Of a stretch of 64,000 nucleotides of DNA, positions 55,546 to 64,000 are shown piece by piece. The DNA is taken from the NCBI GenBank assembly GCA_024721245.1, contig CM045555.1:10046558-10110557 (forward strand), given 5' to 3'. The translations under genes were made by a program, and so were the position numbers. Origin of the DNA: Mitragyna speciosa (taxonomy: Eukaryota; Streptophyta; Magnoliopsida; Gentianales; Rubiaceae). Every line of letters begins with the position of its first letter. Position 1 is the first letter of the stretch. The notes below the pieces were generated by a model that made no database searches, had not been told where the DNA came from, and saw nothing but the letters and a program-made list of their open reading frames with translations.

Positions 55546-56979
55546 TTACATCATCTCTCGAAGACGGCTGTGTATAAAGTCATTAAACCTCTTTAGCCTA
55601 TCTATCATAGCATCTTTTGATTCTTTAAAATAGGGATTCTTCATGCGTTCTGCTTCACCATACAATTCACTGCATTTCCTTTTCAACTCCTGATGCTTTT
55701 CTCTTAGCTGCTCATATAACTCTTTGTTTCATTCTACCACTTTCTTGTTCAGCTCTACGGATTGTTTTAGTTGCAGGTTTTCTTTATCTTTTGCCTCGAT
55801 GATGGCCATCAATCTTCTTACATCCTCAGACGGTGCAACTTGCGATCTGTTCCCTTTGAGATTTCGAAACCAATCTTCATACTGAGGAGTGACCAAACCC
55901 ATTTGCTTGGACTACGGATCATAGACAATGTTGTCATCATTGGATAATGTGCCCCAAGCAGAAGTGATTTGGGTCTTCATTGGAACGGGATATGGACAAA
56001 TTCCTTTATCAAAACTGATGGTGAAATTGGCTAGTTTGGGTGTGGGTGGTAGGCCCTGAATATGTCCAAGTTGTCTAAGAAACCTCTTCGGAGTGTAAGC
56101 AGCAATGCCCTGAGTCCCTAACAATGGTATGAAGTCTGATGACTTTGTACGTAAAGATGGCTTAAGGCAATCGGTCCAATCTAATACCCATCTGACTCCT
56201 TGGTCTGGCAAAGTCTTCAAGAAATCTAAATATTCGGATGAATTCATTGGTCTGTCATTCTTATCAACCCTCTTGTGATGAGTGACAATCCAGTCATATT
56301 CGATCAATGGTAAACTATCACGAACAGGTGAACGTCTCTTGAAATGTTCCATGACCCATATATACAGAATCCGATTTGACTCGTGAAAGAAATTTTCCCC
56401 TCTTTGACAATGCATGCATGAAACGAATATGTCTGCCAATACCGTTGGTACTATAGAAACTCTTTGGCTTCCAATACCAAAGAATAGATCGGTCATGAGC
56501 TTGGTGGTCTTGAAGCCTATCCTCTTGTCTCTCCTAGGGAAAAGATAAATGCCGGTCATTACGAATCCATACACCATCGGTCTCTTATGCTCCCATATCG
56601 TCTTAGATGCGAATGTGAAATCCTCCATGTGTCGGTTGAACCCATCTCTCACTGCAAACCGATCGAATATAAATTTTACATCCACGCTCTGATCTGACCC
56701 TTACATTACAAATTCTTTCAAACCAGTAAAATGACAAAATTCGGCATTTCCTGAAGCAGTTAGAAATACTATTGATGTATGTTTCGTGGTCAAATTTAGC
56801 AAACCGGACACCTCTTCAATAGTGACAGTCATCTCTCGATTCTCGATCCTGAATGCTGAGCAACCGGGATCCCATAGGTGAACCAAAGCTTCCACCAAAC
56901 GTCCATCTGCATCTATATCTTTAAAATCACCAATTGGCCCTAAGAACGCTGCTACTTGATTGATTTCACTAGAGGACAT
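55546..56979 (-). pseudogene. Ogre B ORF1: plant mobile domain protein with three in-frame stops
   Basis: One continuous frame of 477 codons from Met 56979 to TAA 55546-55548, interrupted by TAA (56701-56703), TAG (55912-55914) and TGA (55729-55731) with no frameshift. The start (LVEALVHLWDPGCSAFRIENREMTVTIEEVSGLL) is the plant mobile domain (PMD, aminotransferase-like family) signature. HKRPMVYGFVMTGIYLFP, RRSPVRDSLPLIEYDW and LGTQGIAAYTPKRFLRQLG continue it. After YDP the last ~120 codons are a charged helical, coiled-coil-like tail (IEAKDKENLQLKQSVELNKK, QLREKHQELKRKC). An ORF upstream of gag is characteristic of Ogre; its role is unknown. PMDs also occur in host silencing factors MAIN/MAIL1. 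Confidence 0.88.
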
Positions 56980-58460
56980 GAGTGTTGGTCATTTCTGGAT
57001 TTCGGGTGGGACTGTCAACATTTGATAGATGCGTCGTGGGCTATCCATCTGAAGCATGTCACTCATATCAGATACCTTACCTACAGGCCCTACTTCTCGA
57101 GTTTTACAAAAAATTTAAACGTGCAATTCCCATAGAAGGGTTATATATCCACGGGGAAACAAGGTTGGCTTATTTCTAAAAATGGGGTTCCCTAAGTGGC
57201 ATCCCCTTCTAGGGTTAATGCATGATGCCAGTTTATTAAAGCAGAACAAAAATAGGCAAAACTCTTGAAATGATAATATTAAAGAATCCTATCTACAATT
57301 ATGCATGATGATTTTAAAAACTCTTGAAACGATGATGATGATCTTTTTTTAAAGAAAAATGGATCACAAACTGTACAAAAGATTACTGATTTCAAATTTA
57401 TGCATTTGCTACAAAAATAGGTATGTGTAGTAAAAAATGTCTAAAAAAGAAGTTCGGATTTTTAACTTAAACACAGTGTATACAAGTAAAAAATTAGATT
57501 CCTTTTTTTTTTTTTAAATTTATAAAAATTATCATTATTGAATTCTCGAGTACTTTTAGTTTACAAAAATAAACTTTTGGGAAAACTTGTAGATACCCTA
57601 TATTTATTTTTCGAAAGAAATGAACTTGTAAGATGAAAAATATAAACGTGCCAAAAGCGGGTCAATTTCCTATAAGAGCACCGTGCCAGGGCTCTTTATT
57701 CTACGGTTTGTGAATGCAGTCAAAACGAGAGAGAATACGTTAGTTTTCAACAATATCACATAACACATTGGTAAAGCAAATAGCAATAAACAATATAATA
57801 GAAAAAATAAAGAGGGGTGGATTCCTTCCTCTCGTGTCTAGTGTGCCTGATAGGGTAAGGCTAACTCTACCCTAGGTTATTCTACATGGATGCATGAGGT
57901 TGGGCTCACTAATGCATCTAGACTCAATTAGGTTGTCGGTTCCGAAGCCTTTAGACTTAAGGATAAGGGTCATCAGTCCCAAATCCCTTGGTCGGTGGCT
58001 CGAGTGATCCCCCAGACACTGCTACTTGCACATCGTGCCCCAGCCACGTGTCTGAGTGGATCTATTTTAAAGTCCAAATCTCTAGACTTGTGGCCTCAAG
58101 CCGAGAGTTCGGGTGATCTCTCAAACATGATTACGTGCACATCATGCCCCGTGCACATGCCTAAATAGATCAATCCTATTCCTAACTGGGATGGGTGGGT
58201 GACAACCACCAAAAAGAGAAAAAAGGGTAAAAAGTATCGAATGCACATATGAAGTGCTCCTTATGAGAGGAAGGGATGTAATATTAACACGCGTGGGTTC
58301 TAAGGGTGACTAACCCTCTCCCAATGCAAGCGCGGTCAAATAAAGCAATAATAAGTAAATAAATCTTACATACATCAAATAAGTGGCCGAGAGACGGGAA
58401 GCATGTAAGATGCAAAAGAAAAACCTAAAAACCTAAAAAGAAAAATGCAATCCTAACGTC
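56980..58460 (-). other. Ogre B leader, part next to ORF1
   Basis: Untranslated leader between the Y2 insertion and ORF1. It holds AT-rich sequence, and at 57890-58180 a more GC-rich part with two similar segments (gagtgatcccccagacact and ggtgatctctcaaacatg, each followed by tgcacatc(g/a)tgcccc). No gene. Confidence 0.6.
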
Positions 58461-60370
58461 TGATAAGCGTCTAGTTTGCATATTTCTTAGTGTGTCTACA
58501 TTAGTATTTTATGCTAGTTTTTAGGGTTTAAATAATGAACAATAATCACTTTCATGTCTATTTCTTCCAATCTTAAGTTTGTAGCTAAAATGTGCAAATG
58601 TGTGGTTTGATATGCAATTCTTTGTGTTTTGTAAGTTTTAGCTGTAACGATCATTACTTTGGATCAAATGAAGCATATTTGGATGATATTAAATGTGATT
58701 TGAAGTTGATGAGAAGTGGCAAGAGAAGAGGACCAATGATGTGTCATGATGAAGCAACGATAGAAGAAAAATTGGTGATGAAAGGATTTCACTGCACCGA
58801 CATGTTTTGGTAGTTTGGTCAGAACTGGAGCTAGAGAGAGTGAATTGAGATGATTCTTGAAGCAATTTAAAGCTAAGAGAATTATCTACAATTCTTATGA
58901 AGACCTCAAAGTCTGATTCTCACGTTTACAATGTCAAATTGCCACATTACTGAAGCATTATTGTGTAGCGATGCTCTTCCGACCATGTCTTGATGTTTTG
59001 GCCATATCTTTGTGTACACAACTCCAAATGACCTGATTTTTGTGTTCCTGGAAAGGTAACTCAAAGGGCTATAACTTTCATGTTCAGAGTAGAAGCTAGT
59101 TTGGCCAAATTTCTGACCGAACCCGCGGCTGAATCCGCGCCGCGGGTACGGTCAGAAAGTTATTAATTGAAGCCGTGGCTGTATCCTTGCTGCGGGTTCC
59201 AGGCGCGGGTTCGGGGCACAGACATACAATTTTGAGGCACTTTGGGGCTATCTTTCAAGGGGGCAATTCATACTCCTTGTGGACGGTGAGAATACATCTT
59301 AGGAGGGTTTTAGAGTGCTAAAAACACAAGAGAGAAGCGTAGCATAGCATTGAGAGAGAATAGCATAGAATAGCAAGGGTCTCTCTTAGAGAGATTTTCT
59401 CTCTTTGAGAGAGCCACCCCTTTAGATTAGTAAATCTCTCTATAAAAATAGTGCTATTTGGAGGATTCTCTTGTACACATCAAGATTGGAGGAAGAATAG
59501 AAGATTTGAACTTGTTCATCAGTCAATAAGTTTTCTTTATTCTATTTTTGTCTCTTTCTTGATTTATATGGATTTGTCTATTAAAGTTTTGATCTTTTAT
59601 GTGAAATCCACCATGGGTACATGCTAAATTGTTAATCTAGGGTTAGAGGAAACTAATCGCTTCATGCATATGACTTGATTATGATTATTCATGTTATCTT
59701 GTGCTTGTTTGTTCTCTATTTTGGTTTGCATGGATTTGTAGTTGCTTGATCACCAACTATGAATTGATAGTTGTTATTATGCAACGAGAGTTGGTAATGA
59801 TAATGGAAAAGGAATAGCTGAAGTCTAGGTTGCATGTCACACGAGAGTAGTGGTGCTCCTAGGTGGGTCAATTAGGCAATTCATGTGATTAATGAACCAA
59901 TACTAGTATCTTTACCACGAGAGTAGGAAAGAACTAGTAGGGAGGTAATCGTTAACTTGTCACGAGAGTGAAGGTTAAGTATAATTGGGATTGGACCCTA
60001 ACCAAGACAAGAACCAATAGCATGAGTTGATCTTTTCATTTATATGTTTGCTCATTAGTTAACTCTATGCCCTAGTGTCTTAAGATTGCGAGTTTTCTCC
60101 AATATTGTTATTCTATGGAGTTGTTAGTTTAGTTGTTTATTTTATACTTTGTTCTTCACATTGTTAATTGGTTGTTTAGATAATAAAGTGAGCAATAAAA
60201 CCTTAGTACTTCAATAACCTTTTCCTTGTGGGATCGACCCTATTGCCCTATACTCAATACGATCTGTGCACTTGCAGTATATAGGGTAATTAGGTTTTAT
60301 AACTTGATTATTTGTGTGTGATATAATTGGATTATTTTCTATATTTTTAGACCTAATTACACGCCTATCA
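58461..60370 (+). mobile_element. Solo LTR Y2 (Athila-type) with TSD, in the Ogre B leader
   Basis: The 1910 bp run from TGATAAGCGTCTAG to CACGCCTATCA, flanked by acgtc (58456-58460; 60371-60375). The end region (gatcgaccctattgcc, tgtgcacttgcag) and the TGATAAG start match Y1 and the Athila 3' LTR. No internal domain follows. The plus-strand frame at 58592-58813 (73 codons) has no recognisable product. Confidence 0.88.
59110..59158. repeat. GC-rich hairpin in solo LTR Y2
   Basis: Arms tttctgaccgaacccgcgg (59110-59128) and ccgcgggtacggtcagaaa (59140-59158) pair with one mismatch around an 11-base loop. It corresponds to the hairpin of Y1 at 24853-24909. Confidence 0.75.
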
Positions 60371-60449
60371 ACGTCCAAATGTGATAGAAATGAAAAGGGT
60401 TAGAAAAGGAAGAAGATGACTAAACCTAGTGCTAGGACTCACTAGTGCT

Positions 60450-60466
60450 CCCCAGTGGAGTCGCCA
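60450..60466 (-). promoter_or_regulatory. Ogre B primer-binding site
   Basis: Minus strand tggcgactccactgggg is two bases inside the LTR end (...GCGACA). Ogre-type elements are reported to use tRNA-Arg; the match to that tRNA is from memory and not checked here. Confidence 0.75.
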
Positions 60467-60468
60467 GC

Positions 60469-63400
60469 TGTCGCGCTCCATTTTTCGAAGGAAGTCAGAA
60501 AAAGGAAAAAGATGAATTAAATGTGATTTTGTTTATTGGAAAAGAAGCGCGTAAATTTTCGTAAAAGTAATTTTTTCAAAAATGCTTTGTAAAAGATGAT
60601 TCAATAAAAATGTGACAAAATGCTTTATTTTAAAAATAAAGAAAAAGGGCCTAAAATGGGACTTTGAAAATGCGACGGTTTTTGGGCCCAAAAATAGAGT
60701 CTAAAAAGGGTTTTTAGTAAAAAGGGAGTTGCCACTTGGTATTGAGTTTTGGGTGTACGAAGTCACCTGAAAATATTTTATGAAAGGTAAGAAAATTAAG
60801 AATGATTTATTTAAAGAAATGATTTTTGGAAAAATATAGGAAAAACAAGAAAAACCCTTTTAGATGACTCCAGGTCTTTGAAAATAAGAGAAAAAGGTTC
60901 GGGAGTCACAGTTGAAGAAAGGGAAGGCAAAGGCTCGCGCCTAAGGCACCCTTTCAACCTAGCCGAAATTAGTTGTGAGGTTTAGTCTAAATTTTCCTAA
61001 TATAACCCTAAGATTTTATCGCATTTGGATGCAACTATATGAATGCAAATCTAGTCCTAAAAATGGGTACTGTTAAGGGACAAAATGATCCATTGAGGTT
61101 TAGTCCGAATTACCGCATTAATTGCGAAACCCGAGTATAGACTCCGATGGAGTCACGAGTGTAAATGCAAAGTGAAATGCAAAAGAAAAGGAAAATAGTA
61201 ATATAGATAGTAAGTGAACAAAGAAAGTGGAGATGCAACATAATGGGTACGGGGAACTAATTGACTCGTGACTAGCTATTTCTACTCACAGAGGAGGGAA
61301 CGACATGTACGCCATCGCTTTCCACGTGAGTAGATGACTATTTCTAGTCAAATCACACAAATGACCTAAAATTCTATGTGTAGTGGAATCTAAATGTTAT
61401 GCACTAAACATATGTTTAAAAATAGATAATAAGTGATAGAGTATATATATAAAAATCATACAAAATAGAAAAAGGTCTAAAACAAAAAATGTGTGTGAAA
61501 TGGCATGAAATGAACACAAGAAATGATTCTAATACTAAATGACCTAAAAGTCTAGTATTGGACTAACCAATTTTTCTAAAAATTCTTCGCTAGCGTTGGA
61601 CTAGCAAAGAAACCGAAATTAACCACAACTAGCATTGGACTAGCGTGGCGACGATACACATATATAATAATAAAAGCAAGTAAATAAATAAAAGCATAGA
61701 TTGAAGCAATAATCACGTAAAAGCACATAATAGCACATAGGAGCACATAACGCATAAGCATGATATTCTAGATGCAAAGTCCTAAAGAAAGCAAATAAAA
61801 CACATAAGCACATAGCACACAAAAGCCCCCCTAACTATTACACTGGGGAAAGCCTGATTACAATCTAAAAAAATAATAATAAAAGGTAACCTATCTAGCC
61901 TATCTATTACATTTTCTATCTAAAATACAAAAGATTTTTATTAAATAGATAACATATAAACTATCTATTACATTAACTATCTAAATACAAAAATTTTGCT
62001 AAATAGAATATTACCTATCTATTACATTTCTTTGAATAACCAAAAATTAAATTCGAGTAAATAATATGACATAAATAAATAAACACTCACACATGGATAA
62101 AAATTTTAAGCACAATGATACATGAAAACACATAGAAAAACACATAGGAGCACTTAGAAGCACATAAAAAGAAATTAAAAAGGTAATCGAGGTACCTCCT
62201 GTTCGAGGACTCGGTACAAATGCTAACAACATGAACAAACTTATCACGATACCATTATTTAAATAAATAAAAAATAGTAATTAAATAATTTTTAGCTTAA
62301 TCACTATAAACACATCACAATAATGCAAAACAATTATAGCAATAATAAACTAGAATCAAAGAAAAGTAATGATTAAATATTTAGGACGAAGAATGAAAAT
62401 TATGTAAGTAAACTAAATAAATAAATAAGTAAAATAAAATAATAAAACAAAATACAATAATACGTAATTAAGTTTTTCACACACAAATAAGAATTACCAA
62501 AATAAATAAAAGAGAAATAAAGAAACTAATTGGAGCAATTAATTAGGCTAACAAAACCGAATTTTAGAACATTAATCATAAATAAAAATAAAATAAAATA
62601 GAATGTGAAAACAATAATTACAAGCTTTGAGGACTTAACTAATTTTAATTTTTTTTTTGGCAAAAATAAAATATTATAAGGTTTTGGATTAAAAATGAAA
62701 ATTTAGGCAACATTCTAAAGTGAAAGTGTAATTTACAACAAAGCAAAAGGGTAAAATTATAATTTTAAACCCTAATTAAGGTAATGACATAGTTTACAAC
62801 AAATTTAAAGGCTAAAATATAATTTTCAGCAAGTATAATGCCTAAAAATAAAATTTCCAGCAATACTTAAGGCCAAGAATATAATTTCAGTAAAGTCATT
62901 AAATAATACATAATTTACAGCAATGTATAGGGTCAAATTGCAATTTTCAGCTATATAAAAGGGCTAAAATAAAAAATTCCAGCAGCTATAAGTATTAGAA
63001 TATAAGTTCCAGCACCAAATAAAAGACTAAAATACAATTTCCAACAGTTAATGGAGGTTTTAAAACAAATTCCAGCAACATATAGGACTAAAATATAAAT
63101 TCCAGCAACAATAGGGGGCCAAAATGAAATTCCAGCAAGTATAGTGACTTAAATAAAATTCTAGTAGGGTTGGGGGGACAAAAAAAAAAAATTCCAGCAA
63201 GCATTCTAGGGCAAAATAGAATTTCCAGCAATGTTGGGGGGACAAAATAAAATTCCAACAAGTTAAAATATGAAAAATACAATTTCCAACAAGTTTTAAA
63301 ACCAAATTACAATTTTAAGCAATATTCAAGGTTCAATTTGTAAATTATAGCAACATTAAGCACCAATTTGTAATATCCAGCAATAAAAGGGGGTCAAACG

Positions 63401-64000
63401 AAATTTTTAGAAATATTTAGGGGTAAAATTGTAATTTCAGAAAAGTATAGGGGTCACAATATAATTTTATAAAAATATAGGGGTCAAAATGGAAAATTAA
63501 AAAATGTAGGGGCCAAAATTATAATTATATAAAAGTTGGGGGACCTAAATGCAATTAATTAGGACCTAATTGAAAAGAAAATTAAATTATGGGGGTCAAT
63601 CTATAAAAAATAGAAACTTAAATGCATAAATCAGAAATTCTCTGGGCCACAGTGACATTAATAAAAGTATAAGGACTATAAAATAAATACCTATTATTAA
63701 TTAAAAATAAATTAAAAAACTAACCTAATCAAAATGACGTAGTTTTGAGTGAAACTACGTCAAAATGACGTAGTTTCACTAACTCTTTTTTTTTTTTTTT
63801 TTGAGCCAGTTTCCTTTCTTTCTTTTTTTTTTCTTTTCTTTTTCTTCTTTCTTCTTTCTTCTTCTTTTTCCAGATTTCTCTCTTTGTTTTTTTTTTGTTC
63901 TTCTTTTCTCCCGATTCTTTCTGCTCTCTCTCTTCTCCGTCTCTCGTCGGACTTCTCTCTCGCAGGTCTCTCTCTCTCTCTCTCTCGCTGGACTTCGCTA
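60469..64000 (-). mobile_element. Ogre B 5' LTR (truncated by window edge)
   Basis: Starts TGTCGCGCTCC and aligns with 39013 to about 42500 in the 3' LTR, including the triple CTAG motif, the ~40-bp repeats and the TGACGTAG elements (63735-63776). It ends in the pyrimidine tract at the window end. Sequence near 63160-63195 is an extra repeat unit relative to the other LTR. No gene. Confidence 0.92.
63735..63776. promoter_or_regulatory. Three TGACGTAG-type elements in Ogre B 5' LTR
   Basis: tgacgtagttt (63735-63745), aaactacgtca (63752-63762) and tgacgtagttt (63765-63775) form alternating inverted copies. The 3' LTR keeps two of three (42262-42286), the first being decayed to cgatatagttt. As part of the 5' LTR they lie in the promoter-side region. 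Confidence 0.5.

Larger units (their letters stand above)
39013..64000 (-). mobile_element. Ogre-type (Tat lineage) giant retrotransposon B, 5' LTR cut by window edge
   Basis: Minus-strand order from the right: 5' LTR (60469 to beyond 64000), PBS, leader with solo LTR Y2, ORF1 with plant mobile domain, gag-protease, G-patch, probable intron, RT/RNase H, archaeal-type RNase H, integrase, 3' UTR with tandem array, PPT, 3' LTR (39013-44689). LTRs above 5 kb, an extra ORF before gag, an intron between protease and RT, a second RNase H and 3' UTR tandem repeats together define Ogre-type elements. Expected full length is about 27 kb including Y2. The left TSD would be gtttt (39008-39012). Confidence 0.92.

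Noticed and set aside
58592..58813. 73-codon plus-strand frame
   Set aside because: Inside solo LTR Y2, no recognised motif, short.
1..64000. tRNA, rRNA or host protein-coding genes
   Set aside because: I looked for conserved tRNA/rRNA words and multi-exon host-type ORFs and saw none; a tRNAscan or protein search would be decisive.

Overview
The window is nuclear plant DNA built almost entirely of nested retrotransposons; I found no convincing host gene, rRNA, tRNA or CRISPR. An angiosperm (probably a eudicot) is suggested by Ogre/Tat, Athila and chromovirus-type Ty3/gypsy elements, an L1 LINE ending in a plant-type RNase H, TTTAGGG telomere-type repeats and AT-rich spacers. Species is not assignable. 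Boundaries below come from TG...CA ends, target-site duplications (TSDs), primer-binding sites (PBS), polypurine tracts (PPT) and repeated copies inside the window.

Layout. The oldest layer is a minus-strand Ogre-like remnant (A): part of its LTR (189-890) and its 3' untranslated region (891-~3274, resuming 30342-31912). It received two LTRs of a ~0.9 kb family X (end at 1-188; complete at 1016-1866) and a MITE (2619-2807). A pol-less Athila element (3275-30341, plus strand) sits in the A 3' UTR. Athila was invaded by a 5.0 kb solo Ogre-type LTR (4699-9710), a full-length minus-strand L1 (11005-16948), another X solo LTR (17169-18068) and a 9.1 kb minus-strand Ty3/gypsy element C (18301-27366), which carries an Athila-type solo LTR, Y1 (23780-25585).

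To the right a plus-strand Ogre LTR starts at 31913. It contains a solo LTR of family Z (33223-38533), which contains an inverted second Z solo LTR (34977-37644) with a small telomere-like array. At 39013 it is broken by Ogre element B (minus strand, 39013 to beyond 64000). B has a 5.7 kb 3' LTR, a 3' UTR with an 88-bp satellite-like array, integrase, archaeal-type RNase H, RT/RNase H, a probable intron, a G-patch, protease, gag, and an extra ORF1 with a plant mobile domain. A solo LTR Y2 (58461-60370) lies in its 5' leader, followed by PBS and the start of the 5' LTR.

Function. Apart from LINE ORF1 (440 codons, open) every polyprotein gene carries stops or frameshifts, and several catalytic residues are changed. 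The scientific value lies in the insertion stratigraphy, the many solo LTRs with intact TSDs, the domain set of the Ogre element, and short conserved structures inside LTRs (triple CTAG motifs, TGACGTAG palindromes, a hairpin with paired changes). I see no undescribed functional system that the sequence alone can prove.
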